Assembly: GCA_035531075.1 (NCBI GenBank)
Contig: DATKTO010000007.1
Span: 124,001 to 188,000 of the forward strand
Length of the DNA: 64,000 bases
Source of the DNA: 39-52-133 sp035531075
Lineage (GTDB): Bacteria; Pseudomonadota; Gammaproteobacteria; Burkholderiales; Gallionellaceae
Direction of reading: 5' to 3'
Part shown: in pieces, positions 1-8,348 of the stretch
Position numbering within the stretch: the stretch's first letter is position 1
Layout of the letters: each line of letters begins with the position of its first letter
Translations under genes and position numbers: made by a program
The notes under the pieces: generated by a model
Told to the model about the DNA's origin: nothing
Database searches by the model: none
Seen by the model: only the letters and a program-made list of their open reading frames with translations

Positions 1-1
1 C

Positions 2-748
2 TATCCGATTTCCATCGCCTGGCCGCCGGAAGCAGAGATGGTGCAAAAGCCTGTGCCGGACTGCCGCAGCGACATACGGCAGATGAACAATCTTCCTGCA
101 GAACACAAGCTCGGCGTCGGTGTCGACCGCCTCGATTACACCAAGGGCATCATGGAACGCTTCCGCGCCATCGAGCGCCTGCTGGAGTTGAATCCGGAGT
201 GGGTCGGTCGCTTCTCTTTCGTCCAGATCGCCGCACCGACGCGTTCCGGCATCGAGGAATACCAGCATCACGAGACACAGGTGCGGGACATGGCCGCGCG
301 CATTAATGACCGCTTCGGGCGCAACGGACCGCCGCCCATCGTGCTCAAGGTCGAGCATCACGAACCGCGCGAGGTATACGAGTATTTTCGCGCCGCCGAT
401 CTATGCTTCGTCAGCAGCCTGCACGACGGCATGAATCTGGTCGCCAAGGAATTTGTCGCGGCACGCGACGATGATAGAGGCGTCCTGATCTTGTCCCAAT
501 TCACCGGCGCCGCACGGGAGTTGCCGGAAGCCCTGATCGTCAACCCCTATGATGCCGACCAGTGCGCTGCCGCACTGCATATGGCGCTGACCATGCCAGC
601 GGACGAACAACGCGATCGCATGCGTCTGATGCGCGGGCTGGTGGCCGAGTTCAACGTCTTCCGCTGGGCCGGGCGCATGCTGCTGGATGCAGCCGCGATG
701 CGCCGCCGCAGCCGCCTGACCGACAAGACGGGGCGCGGGGAGTTATGA
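2..748 (+). CDS. otsA: trehalose-6-phosphate synthase, 3' part (5' end outside window)
   Basis: GT20 enzyme that joins glucose from a nucleotide sugar to glucose-6-phosphate to make trehalose-6-phosphate in the cytoplasm. The frame is open from the first bases of the window, so the 248 codons seen are the C-terminal half. Visible family blocks are YPISIAWP near the left edge, VGVDRLDYTKGI (sugar-phosphate/nucleotide site) and HDGMNLVAKEFVAAR, the acidic/amide loop that binds the nucleotide sugar. An internal ATG at 38 is not the real start because the conserved sequence continues upstream. The stop codon overlaps the otsB start (ATGA), so the two are translationally coupled. The family call is secure; only the missing N-terminus limits it. 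Confidence 0.95.
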   Translation, partial: YPISIAWPPEAEMVQKPVPDCRSDIRQMNNLPAEHKLGVGVDRLDYTKGIMERFRAIERLLELNPEWVGRFSFVQIAAPTRSGIEEYQHHETQVRDMAARINDRFGRNGPPPIVLKVEHHEPREVYEYFRAADLCFVSSLHDGMNLVAKEFVAARDDDRGVLILSQFTGAARELPEALIVNPYDADQCAAALHMALTMPADEQRDRMRLMRGLVAEFNVFRWAGRMLLDAAAMRRRSRLTDKTGRGEL

Positions 749-1503
749 GGATGCGACCCGCTTTACCACCAGCCCCCAGCGTCGACTGGGCGTATTTTCT
801 CGATGTCGATGGCACGTTAATCGATATCGCCGAGTCACCGGATGCCGTCTGTGTCGATACGGCTCTGCTCGAACTCATTGCGCGCCTGTACCGTGATAGT
901 GGCGGGGCAATGGCGCTGGTCAGTGGTCGCGCAATTTCTGATCTGGATAAGCGTCTTGGCATGCTGCATATGCCAATGGCCGGTCAGCACGGGCTGGAGC
1001 GGCGCGACGCCGCCGGACGGTTGTGGATACATGCCGCCGCGCCCGCAGCCAAACGTGCGATCAAGGAAGCGTTGGAACCGGCTCTTGCGCGCCATCTCGG
1101 TTTGCTTCTTGAAGACAAGGGGCTGACACTGGCGTTGCATTATCGTCTTGCGCCACATCTTGCGTCTTATGTAAATCGTTTGATGGATCGGCTGGCGCAT
1201 GAAGCCAATGCAGGTCTTGAGGTGCAGCGCGGCAAGCGCGTGGCTGAGGTTAAGCCTTCAGGCATCAACAAGGGCACTGCGGTGGCTGAATATCTGACAG
1301 AGTCGCCATTCAGGGAGCGGCGCCCGGTGTTCATTGGCGATGACCTCAACGACGAGCATGGCTTCGCCGAAGTGAACAGGCTGGGCGGTATTTCCATCAA
1401 GGTGGGCAAAGGCCCGAGCTGCGCCAGTTTCCGCCTGCCCGATGTGGCGGCAGTAAGGCGCTGGCTGGGCGAGGCATTGAAAGGAAGAAAATGCGCAATC
1501 TAG
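745..1503 (+). CDS. otsB: trehalose-6-phosphate phosphatase
   Basis: HAD-superfamily phosphatase that removes phosphate from trehalose-6-phosphate to give trehalose. The 252-residue product has the nucleophile motif DVDGT (Asp20 and Asp22), then SGR, the substrate-binding segment VKPSGINKGTAV, and the magnesium motif IGDDLNDE near the C-terminus. The frame is open back to 562 inside otsA, but the ATG at 745 is preferred: it overlaps the otsA stop, follows a GGGG(A)G ribosome site, and places the DxD motif at the usual distance from the N-terminus. ATG at 751 is an alternative. It is followed, with a 13-bp overlap, by a GH15 gene, giving a three-gene trehalose operon. Confidence 0.95.
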   Translation: MRMRPALPPAPSVDWAYFLDVDGTLIDIAESPDAVCVDTALLELIARLYRDSGGAMALVSGRAISDLDKRLGMLHMPMAGQHGLERRDAAGRLWIHAAAPAAKRAIKEALEPALARHLGLLLEDKGLTLALHYRLAPHLASYVNRLMDRLAHEANAGLEVQRGKRVAEVKPSGINKGTAVAEYLTESPFRERRPVFIGDDLNDEHGFAEVNRLGGISIKVGKGPSCASFRLPDVAAVRRWLGEALKGRKCAI

Positions 1504-3269
1504 ATATGGCCCTGATCGGCAATTGCACCATAGGTGCCCTGATAGATGAACGGGCGAATATCACCTGGGGTTGCTTTCCGCGTTTTGATGGCGACCCGGT
1601 GTTCTGCTCCCTGCTCAGGGATGCCGACGACTTCGGATTTTTTGCTGTCGAGCTCGCGGATTGCGAACGGATCGAGCAACACTATCTGGAGAACACCGCG
1701 ATCCTGATCACGCGTATGTACGACCGTCACGGCGGTGCCATCGAAATCACGGATTTCGCGCCGCGCTTCGGCCAATATGGCCGCATGTTTCGGCCCATGA
1801 TGCTGGTGCGCCGCATCAAGAGACTTTGCGGCAGCCCGCGCCTGACTCTGCGCCTTCGTCCTGCCTGTGATAACGGTGCCGGTCGGCCCGAAGTCACTTG
1901 GGGCAGCAATCACATCCGCTATGCAGCGCCCGCATTCACACTCAGGCTGACGACCGATGCCTCCCTTACTGCGCTGTTGCAGGAGACGCCATTCTTCCTT
2001 GAGGACACGGTCACCCTTCTGCTTGGGGCGGACGAAACCGTGCATGAGGCAGCCGGCGAAGTCGGTCGCCGCTTTCTCGACGAGACCATCCAGTACTGGC
2101 ACGAATGGGTGCGCTCCCTGGGAATACCCTACGAATGGCAGGAAGCAGTGATCCGTGCCGCGATCACCCTCAAGCTCAACGCCTATGACGATACAGGTGC
2201 CATTGTCGCCGCCATGACCACTTCCATTCCTGAAGCTGCGGGCAGTGGACGTAACTGGGATTACCGCTACTGCTGGTTGCGCGACGGTTATTTCGTGGTC
2301 AATGCGCTGAACCGTTTGGGCGCGACCCGCACCATGGAGCGCTACCTCGGCTACATCGTCAATATTGCCGCCAATTCCGGCGGTGCGCCGTTACAGCCGG
2401 TGTACGGTATCGATGGCCGGGCTGAGTTGGGCGAAAGGGAGATTGCAGCGCTGACTGGCTATCGTGGCATGGGGCCGGTACGCACCGGCAATCTGGCCTA
2501 TCGCCAGGTTCAGCATGATGTCTATGGTTCGGCCATCCTCGCGGCGACACACATTTTCTTCGACCAGCGCCTGACCCGGCGCGGCGACGAAGCACTGTTT
2601 CACCGCCTCGAACTCCTGGGCGAACAGGCCATACGCTGCTACGACCAGCCGGATGCAGGGCTCTGGGAGTTGCGCGGCAGTGCGCGTGTGCATACCTTCT
2701 CCGCCGTGATGTGCTGGGCGGGATGTAATCGTCTGGCGCTGATAGCGGACCGGCTGGGTCTGGCCGAACGCTCGGCCTACTGGAACGATCAGTCGCAGAT
2801 CATCCATAAAACGATCTGCCAGCGCGCATGGTGCAAACAGCGCGGCGCTTTTGCCTCCACCTTCGAGGGTGAGGCGATGGATGCCAGCCTGCTGTTATTG
2901 GCCGAGGTGGGCTTTCTTGAGGCTGACGATCCGCGCTATGCAGGCACGGTCAGCGCAGTCGAGAAGGATTTGCGGCGCGGCGATTTCATTTTCCGCTACG
3001 TCGAGAAAGACGACTTCGGCGAGCCGGAGAATGCCTTCCTCGTCTGCACTTTCTGGTATGTCAATGCTTTGGCCGCGCTGGATCGGCGCGAGGAGGCACG
3101 AGCGCTTTTCGAGAAACTGCTGGCGCACCGCAATCGCCATGGCTTGCTGGCGGAACATATCGATACCAAAAACGGTGAGCAGTGGGGTAACTTCGTTCAG
3201 ACTTACAGCATGGTAGGACTGATCAATTCCGCTATACGGTTATCGATACGCTGGGATCAAGCTTTCTAG
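1491..3269 (+). CDS. glycoside hydrolase family 15 protein (trehalase/glucoamylase-like)
   Basis: A 592-residue GH15-type alpha-glucosidase. The N-terminal part is a beta-sandwich; the (alpha/alpha)6 barrel begins around residue 215. GH15 marks are NWDYRYCWLRDGYF (around residue 250), the GLWELRG segment, and a late EHID...GEQWGNF block where the family carries its general base, followed by GLINSAIRL. It lacks a signal peptide, so it is cytoplasmic. The start codon lies inside otsB with a GGAAG ribosome site just before it. Bacterial GH15 members next to otsAB are often annotated as glucoamylase; some relatives are trehalases. The context favours turnover of trehalose or of maltodextrin feeding it, but the substrate cannot be read from sequence. 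Confidence 0.85.
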   Translation: MRNLDMALIGNCTIGALIDERANITWGCFPRFDGDPVFCSLLRDADDFGFFAVELADCERIEQHYLENTAILITRMYDRHGGAIEITDFAPRFGQYGRMFRPMMLVRRIKRLCGSPRLTLRLRPACDNGAGRPEVTWGSNHIRYAAPAFTLRLTTDASLTALLQETPFFLEDTVTLLLGADETVHEAAGEVGRRFLDETIQYWHEWVRSLGIPYEWQEAVIRAAITLKLNAYDDTGAIVAAMTTSIPEAAGSGRNWDYRYCWLRDGYFVVNALNRLGATRTMERYLGYIVNIAANSGGAPLQPVYGIDGRAELGEREIAALTGYRGMGPVRTGNLAYRQVQHDVYGSAILAATHIFFDQRLTRRGDEALFHRLELLGEQAIRCYDQPDAGLWELRGSARVHTFSAVMCWAGCNRLALIADRLGLAERSAYWNDQSQIIHKTICQRAWCKQRGAFASTFEGEAMDASLLLLAEVGFLEADDPRYAGTVSAVEKDLRRGDFIFRYVEKDDFGEPENAFLVCTFWYVNALAALDRREEARALFEKLLAHRNRHGLLAEHIDTKNGEQWGNFVQTYSMVGLINSAIRLSIRWDQAF

Positions 3270-3535
3270 GCATCAAGTTAATGTGATGAGCTAAATAAAT
3301 TTGAGTGGCAAACGAAGAATGAGCGCACACCAAATCCCAGTTGCAAAAACACGCAACTACATTTGTAGAATCCTATACAGCCGGTAAGGGGCGTTTACTG
3401 AACTTGTTGAAGGGTGACATTGCACAATGAATTTCAATATCGGGTGACTGTTTCGGGCACTTCAGCGGCTGTTAGCTATCGTGCAGATCGGCGGATAATA
3501 TCCGGCCAATAGCGGAATCGGAAAATTTTGGTCAT
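3270..3535. other. intergenic stretch with no recognised gene
   Basis: No ORF with codon structure or recognisable protein similarity, no tRNA and no convincing terminator hairpin was seen between the GH15 stop codon and the nhaA remnant. It may hold decayed sequence belonging to the same deletion event that removed most of nhaA. Confidence 0.4.
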
Positions 3536-3806
3536 GAAAAATTAGGGCGCTATTTGGTAATTCCGATTTTCGCTTTGTTCAACGCTGGCATCCAGCTTCA
3601 GCCAGGTTGCCGCAGTTTCGGTGCTGGGTGGCATCGGCTTCACCATGTCCATCTTCGTCGCCGAACTCGCTTTCGCCGAGCAGCCGGAGTATCTGTTGAT
3701 GGTCAAAACCGGTGTGCTGCTGGCATCCATGATGGCTGGAATATTGGGATTCATCTGGCTGTGGTGGTTGGGGAGTGTGCGGCAGGGTATATATGTAACA
3801 CATTGA
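3536..3806 (+). pseudogene. nhaA: nhaA Na+/H+ antiporter remnant (deleted and frameshifted)
   Basis: Two NhaA pieces lie in different frames. The first (about 3536-3610) reads VIPIFALFNAGIQL, the conserved FALxNAG helix of NhaA. The second (about 3606-3806, another frame) reads GGIGFTMSIFVAELAF and continues to a tryptophan-rich end, matching the last helices of NhaA. In intact NhaA about 70 or more residues separate these blocks, so there is an internal deletion with a frame change, and everything N-terminal to the first block is missing. No start codon or ribosome site is present. It is almost certainly non-functional. Sodium/proton exchange, if present, must be encoded elsewhere. Confidence 0.85.
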
Positions 3807-3847
3807 TTATATTAAATATTTATCAATGATAATATAAGCTTCATTTG

Positions 3848-4852
3848 TTAATGTGACTGTCCGAACAGTATCCATGAGTTAAGCACATACAGCATTAACA
3901 AACCGAGGCTCACCCAGGTCAGTCCCAGCACGACCCGCCGTTGCGGACGGAAAATTAAACCCACGGTCACTAATGCACTCATCATCACTGCGGTGAATGC
4001 GGCCAGCGCGTGGCTGGCATCGACGTGCGCAAGCAGCGGGCCTTTGGAGTAAAACAAATCGTCCACCGCCAGGATGACGATGTCGAACAGATTGCTGCCC
4101 AGCAGGTTGGCGATGGCCATGTCCAATGCGCCAATGCGTAGTGCCGAAATGGTGACGGCCGCTTCGGGGGCGGAGGTGACTGCCGCCACCAGCAAGGTGC
4201 CGACAAAGCTCTGGCCCCAGCCCATCATCTCGGAAATATCTGTGGCGACAAACGGCAACCACGACCCCGCGATCACCACTGCGATAGCCGCCAGCGTGTA
4301 GCCTTTGACGGCACTGCGCAGGGTTACATCCGGATAACGCTCAGTGGACACCTCGGTGTATTCGGACAGAGTCCGCTGTTCGTAGCTGTATACGGCGCGC
4401 ATCGCAACCAGGTAGACCAGCACGATGAACGGCGAGTACATCCCCACATGCCCCCATGCAGGACTCATCCCTGCATGATCCAGCAGCAGACTGAAGCCGG
4501 CAAAAGCGATCAACAGCGTACCCAGTGACGCCGATAAAATATGTCCCTGCGCCACACGGCTATACAGGGTTTCGCGCCGGTACAGTGCATCCAGCAATAC
4601 CAGAATGGCAAGGTTGAACACTGTGCTGCCCAGCACATCGCCGACAGCGATATTTGGCGCATTGGCGTAAGTGACGGCAGAAATTCCGGTCACCAGCTCG
4701 GGCAGCGAGGTGGCGGTAGACAGCAGGACGAGGCCGATCCATGAGGCGGAGATTCCCGACTTCTCGGCGATGATGTCGCCGTAGCGGGAAAGAAAATAGC
4801 CAGCGTAGCCAATGACAGCAAGGCAAAGCAGAAGTTGTAACCACAGCACCAT
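3848..4852 (-). CDS. sodium/calcium exchanger family membrane protein (CaCA)
   Basis: A 334-residue integral membrane antiporter of the cation/Ca2+ superfamily. The two inverted alpha-repeats are clear: LLSTATSLPELVTGISA near residue 45 and AAVTSAPEAAVTISALR near residue 230. Each carries the acidic residue (Glu in SLPEL and SAPEA) that binds the cation, and each is followed by a GS(T/N)xF(N/D) helix (LGSTVFN, LGSNLFD). About ten membrane segments are expected. ATG at 4852 is the only good start. It points away from arsR, so 4853-5036 is a divergent promoter region. It may export Ca2+ in exchange for Na+ or H+; the exact ion is not defined by sequence. Confidence 0.85.
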   Translation of the reverse strand: MVLWLQLLLCLAVIGYAGYFLSRYGDIIAEKSGISASWIGLVLLSTATSLPELVTGISAVTYANAPNIAVGDVLGSTVFNLAILVLLDALYRRETLYSRVAQGHILSASLGTLLIAFAGFSLLLDHAGMSPAWGHVGMYSPFIVLVYLVAMRAVYSYEQRTLSEYTEVSTERYPDVTLRSAVKGYTLAAIAVVIAGSWLPFVATDISEMMGWGQSFVGTLLVAAVTSAPEAAVTISALRIGALDMAIANLLGSNLFDIVILAVDDLFYSKGPLLAHVDASHALAAFTAVMMSALVTVGLIFRPQRRVVLGLTWVSLGLLMLYVLNSWILFGQSH

Positions 4853-5036
4853 GTCTAGTCACTCTTGTGTGGACGGCGATGGAAAAAGTGGGAGAGGCTT
4901 TGTTTCTTCAAAGGCTTATTGTAATTGTACATGCGCATCCACTCCCATGTAGTTTGCTTATCTTCGCCTTGCAATTTTCCTTGCGGTCTTAATATTGCAT
5001 TTGCATTTTATTTGTCATTTCTATATTATTGGAAAC

Positions 5037-5354
5037 ATGAAAATAAAATCAGCGGTTGAGGCATTGTCGGCATTGGCGCAGGAGTCGCGTCTGTCCATCT
5101 TTCGTTTGCTGGTGCAGGCGGGCAAGGAAGGTGTGCCTGCGGGTGTGCTGGGCGAGCAACTGGGTATACCGGGGGCGACCCTGTCGTTTCATTTAAAGGA
5201 ATTATCGCGTGCCAAACTGATCAAGTCGCGCACAGAGGGGCGCTATGTGATTTATTCCGCCAGCTTTGGCGAGATGGACAAGCTGATTGCCTATCTGACC
5301 GAGAACTGTTGTGCGGGCGATGCGGCGCAATGTGCGCCGCGCAAGACCTGCTAG
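5037..5354 (+). CDS. arsR: ArsR/SmtB-family metalloregulator of the arsenic operon
   Basis: A 105-residue winged-helix repressor, expected to leave the ars promoter when As(III) or Sb(III) binds. The HTH is centred on GIPGATLSFHLKELSRAKLIKSRTEGRYVIYSA. The frame is open to 4995, but ATG 5037 aligns with other ArsR N-termini; the upstream residues are unrelated. The usual ELCVCDL metal motif of the recognition helix is absent. Cysteines occur only at the C-terminus (Cys91, Cys92, Cys99, Cys105), resembling the arrangement described for Acidithiobacillus ferrooxidans ArsR. It is first gene of a same-strand run to ACR3 at 9357 and should autoregulate that run. Confidence 0.92.
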   Translation: MKIKSAVEALSALAQESRLSIFRLLVQAGKEGVPAGVLGEQLGIPGATLSFHLKELSRAKLIKSRTEGRYVIYSASFGEMDKLIAYLTENCCAGDAAQCAPRKTC

Positions 5355-5411
5355 TGGCGGCGTGATGATGGAAAATCACTTTGTAGTTTTACTCATGGAA
5401 GAAGTTCTGCA

Positions 5412-6440
5412 ATGAAAAAATTAATACAAGGCTGGCCGCGCGCATTTTTACTCATTGCTGCCGTGCTGTGGTTCGGCCTGTACAAGACACTGGAACCGCT
5501 TTCACACATTCTGGTGGATGCGCTGCCGCTTGAAGCGGGCAGCCATACTTACGATGCGCTGCAATTTTTCCTCTATGACACGCCCAAGGTGTTGCTGTTG
5601 CTGGCCGGGGTGGTGATGGTGATGGGTATGATCAATTCATACTTCACCCCGGAGCGCACGCGTGCGCTGCTCGCCGGGCGCCATGAAGGTGTCGGCAATG
5701 TGCTGGCCGCTCTGCTCGGTATCGTTACCCCTTTTTGTTCCTGCTCTGCCGTACCCTTGTTTATCGGCTTTGTGCAGGCTGGTGTGCCGCTGGGCGTGAC
5801 ATTCTCCTTTCTGATTTCTGCACCGATGGTGAATGAGATTGCACTGACTTTGCTGTTTGCCTTGTTTGGCTGGAAGATCGCCGCGCTGTATCTGGGGCTG
5901 GGACTGGCCATTGCCATCCTCTCAGGCTACATCATCGGTCGTTTGAAAATGGAGGCGCATCTGGAAGACTGGGTGCGCAACATGCCGGCGGTATCAGCCA
6001 CGCTGGAAGGCGACACGCTGACGCTAGCCGAGCGCATTCATGCCGGCTTTGCCAGCGTGCGTGAAATCGTCGGCAAGGTCTGGCCTTACGTGCTGGCGGG
6101 TATCGCCCTTGGGGCGGCTATTCACGGCTATGTGCCGCAGGATTTTATGGCCAGCCTGATGGGCAAGGATGCGCCCTGGTGGTCGGTGCCGGCCTCAGTA
6201 TTGATTGGCGTGCCGATGTACACCAATGCCGCAGGCATCATCCCCATCGTCGAAGCGCTGCTGGCCAAGGGTGCCTCGCTCGGTACGGTGCTGGCCTTCA
6301 TGATGAGCGTGATTGCCTTGTCGCTGCCGGAGATGGTGATCTTGCGCAAGGTGCTAAAGCTCAGGCTGATCGCGGTGTTCGTTGGTGTGGTGGCAAGCGG
6401 CATCATACTGGTGGGTTATATATTCAACGCGGTGGTGTGA
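5412..6440 (+). CDS. permease of PF03773 family (ArsP / SO_0444-like)
   Basis: A 342-residue membrane protein of the predicted permease family PF03773, which includes ArsP (organoarsenical efflux) and SO_0444-type putative metal exporters. The signature TPFCSCSAVPLF (residues about 112-123), with two cysteines in a CSCS turn, is present, followed by FSFLISAPMVNEIAL. A second repeat-like half carries VPMYTNAAGIIPIVEALL and MSVIALSLPEM. About eight to ten membrane helices are expected. ATG 5412 has a GGAAGAAG ribosome site. It sits directly after arsR and before a mini-thioredoxin, a pairing common for this family. Export of an arsenic species is inferred from context only. Confidence 0.85.
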   Translation: MKKLIQGWPRAFLLIAAVLWFGLYKTLEPLSHILVDALPLEAGSHTYDALQFFLYDTPKVLLLLAGVVMVMGMINSYFTPERTRALLAGRHEGVGNVLAALLGIVTPFCSCSAVPLFIGFVQAGVPLGVTFSFLISAPMVNEIALTLLFALFGWKIAALYLGLGLAIAILSGYIIGRLKMEAHLEDWVRNMPAVSATLEGDTLTLAERIHAGFASVREIVGKVWPYVLAGIALGAAIHGYVPQDFMASLMGKDAPWWSVPASVLIGVPMYTNAAGIIPIVEALLAKGASLGTVLAFMMSVIALSLPEMVILRKVLKLRLIAVFVGVVASGIILVGYIFNAVV

Positions 6441-6488
6441 GTAAGGCGCTCGCTGTCGCGGCAAAATTTTTGCTTAAGGAGAATTGAA

Positions 6489-6719
6489 ATGAAAAACATA
6501 AAAGTGCTGGGTACAGGTTGTGCCAACTGCAAGACCACACTGAAGCTGATAGCAGAGATGGCGAAAGAAAAGGGCACGGAAATTCAGCTGGAGAAGGTTG
6601 AAGATATCCAGGCCATTATGGGTTACGGCGTGATGTCCACGCCTGGCGTGGTGCTGGACGGCAAGGTGGTGCATGCGGGCGGCGTGCCCAGCCGCGACAA
6701 GATTGCCGGGTGGCTGTAA
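6489..6719 (+). CDS. small thioredoxin-fold redox protein (MTH895/TM0996-like)
   Basis: A 76-residue thioredoxin-fold protein with the active site Cys11-Ala-Asn-Cys14 in VLGTGCANCKTT, and the cis-proline segment MSTPGVVLDGKVVHAG. Length and motif match the single-domain glutaredoxin-like family often annotated as redox-active disulfide protein 2. It follows the PF03773 permease by 48 bases with an AAGGAG ribosome site, and this permease/mini-thioredoxin pair is recurrent in arsenic and metal loci. It may reduce the permease cysteines or recycle the arsenate reductase downstream; which one is not decided by sequence. Confidence 0.85.
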   Translation: MKNIKVLGTGCANCKTTLKLIAEMAKEKGTEIQLEKVEDIQAIMGYGVMSTPGVVLDGKVVHAGGVPSRDKIAGWL

Positions 6720-6769
6720 ACATTATGCCGAGAGCTACATTTTCAATACTGATTTTTTATGCAAGCTGG

Positions 6770-6840
6770 CGTAGGGTGGGCAAGCTTTATCTGCCCACGC
6801 GAGTTGGTGGGCACAGCCTTCGGCCTTTGCCCACCCTACG
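6770..6840. repeat. 71-bp dispersed inverted repeat, copy A
   Basis: It starts with CGTAGGGTGGGCAA and ends with the inverse TTGCCCACCCTACG, and contains further inner palindromes. A second 71-bp copy at 19379-19449 is almost identical in the opposite orientation. It fills the spacer between two ars operon genes, so its RNA would fold into a long hairpin. It is best viewed as a REP-like or MITE-like element; no transposase is nearby. Confidence 0.85.
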
Positions 6841-6891
6841 TATGTTTTTTGATGCCAGTTTGTCCGGCTTAGGATATTAGGGGGGCCTGTC

Positions 6892-7200
6892 ATGACCAAT
6901 ACTGCTGATACTGTTTTACCTCCTGCCATCCTTGCGATGGTGTCGCTGGCCGCCAATATTGCCGCCAACCACCCCAAGAAGGGGATTTGCCAGCTTGAGC
7001 GCCTGCGCAGCATGGGCGTGCCGGAGGCGCAAATCGACATCGTGGTGGATATTGCGCGCCATCTGCGCGACGAGGCTGGACAGATTGTCGACAGCGAATT
7101 TGACGCCGCCTTTGCGCCGGGTGCAAAGGCTCCTGTAGTTGCCGCAGCGAGCGGGGGCGCCTGCTGCGCACCTACCGCGAAAGGCAATGCCTGCTGTTAG
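6892..7200 (+). CDS. conserved ars-operon hypothetical with C-terminal CC...CC tail
   Basis: A 102-residue soluble protein of unknown function. The body (residues 10-75) looks helical, with the segment ICQLERLRSMGVPEAQIDIVVDIARHLRDEA, a pattern seen in small proteins of proteobacterial arsenic clusters. The C-terminus is Ala/Gly-rich and ends in two vicinal cysteine pairs (Cys91-Cys92 and Cys101-Cys102), a typical soft-metal or As(III)-binding arrangement. ATG 6892 has a GGGGGG ribosome site. It lies within the ars operon between the mini-thioredoxin and arsC, flanked on both sides by repeats. A role as an As(III) carrier or chaperone is inference from the tail and position. Confidence 0.75.
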   Translation: MTNTADTVLPPAILAMVSLAANIAANHPKKGICQLERLRSMGVPEAQIDIVVDIARHLRDEAGQIVDSEFDAAFAPGAKAPVVAAASGGACCAPTAKGNACC

Positions 7201-7209
7201 CTTAGTGAT

Positions 7210-7310
7210 ACGCTGATTAAGTCGTCATCCCCGCGAAGGCGGGGATCCAGCTTTTTAATTTTACTGGGTTCCCGCCTTCGCGGGAACGACAAGATGGACT
7301 TAATCAGTGT
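7210..7310. repeat. 101-bp MITE-like element with terminal inverted repeats
   Basis: The ends are inverted copies of ACxCTGATTAAGTC (ACGCTGATTAAGTC at the left, GACTTAATCAGTGT at the right). Inside lie two CCCGCGAAGGCGGG-type palindromes around an AT-rich centre. It has the shape of a small non-autonomous element or a composite REP, and it is transcribed as part of the ars operon between the Cys-tailed protein and arsC. Confidence 0.75.
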
Positions 7311-7382
7311 TTCCTTGGCAAGCTCCACCCGATATCCGGAAATGTGGTGTTATTTTTTACTATTGATTAAAGAGAAAATGAA

Positions 7383-7793
<411 letters not shown>

Positions 7794-7805
7794 GCGGGTG
7801 GTCGT

Positions 7806-7833
7806 GTAGGGTGCGTCCCACGCACCATGCGTG
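7806..7833. repeat. partial copy of GTAGGGTGCGTC palindromic repeat
   Basis: GTAGGGTGCGT followed by CCC and ACGCAC forms a 6-bp stem; the sequence matches the left arm of the complete 44-bp palindrome at 10937-10980 and then diverges. It lies in the arsC-osmC spacer, so all three larger spacers of this operon carry a repeat. Confidence 0.6.
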
Positions 7834-7901
7834 TTGCATGGACTATCAATGGCGGCTGGGCAAAATCATGAATACGACATTTTTATAAAAATGGTGATGA
7901 C

Positions 7902-8348
7902 ATGGACAATCCGAAACTGACCTTCCACGTGGAAACCATGCGTGTCGATATGCACGGCAGTGTGGCGCACTGCAAAGCCGCGGATATCACGCTGGATACC
8001 GACCTGGCTGGCCGTAAGGATGCATTCAATCCCGCCGAATTGCTGCTGGCGGCATTGTCGGCCTGCATCATCAAGGGTATCGAGCGCGTCACGCCCACGC
8101 TTAAATTTTCCCTGCGCGGCGTGGAAGTGCGTATCACAGGCGTGCGTCAGGATGTGCCGCCAAAGATGGAATCAATCAGCTATGAAATAATTGTCGATAC
8201 GGACGAGGTGGACAGGCGCCTGGAGCTGCTGCACGACAACGTGAAAAAATACGGCACGGTGTTTAATACCGTGGCGCCGGGCACGCAACTTGGCGGAGTG
8301 TTGCGGCGCAAGGGCAGCGGCAAGGATGGCAACCATGAACCTGTTTGA
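7902..8348 (+). CDS. OsmC-family protein lacking the second catalytic cysteine
   Basis: A 148-residue OsmC/Ohr-fold protein. The family helix with the peroxidatic cysteine is present (FNPAELLLAALSACI, Cys around residue 54). The second family cysteine, normally in a KYCPVxxT segment, is replaced: here the segment is KYGTVFNTV. Without the pair the usual thiol peroxidase cycle cannot close inside the protein. ATG 7902 is preceded by GGTGATG. Its 3' end overlaps the acr3 start by 14 bases, so it is firmly in the ars operon. It could bind thiol-arsenic adducts or act with an external thiol; its function here is unknown. Confidence 0.85.
   Translation: MDNPKLTFHVETMRVDMHGSVAHCKAADITLDTDLAGRKDAFNPAELLLAALSACIIKGIERVTPTLKFSLRGVEVRITGVRQDVPPKMESISYEIIVDTDEVDRRLELLHDNVKKYGTVFNTVAPGTQLGGVLRRKGSGKDGNHEPV

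Noticed and set aside
6770..6840. CRISPR-like repeat
   Set aside because: Single copies far apart with no spacers or cas genes; it is a dispersed palindrome, not an array.
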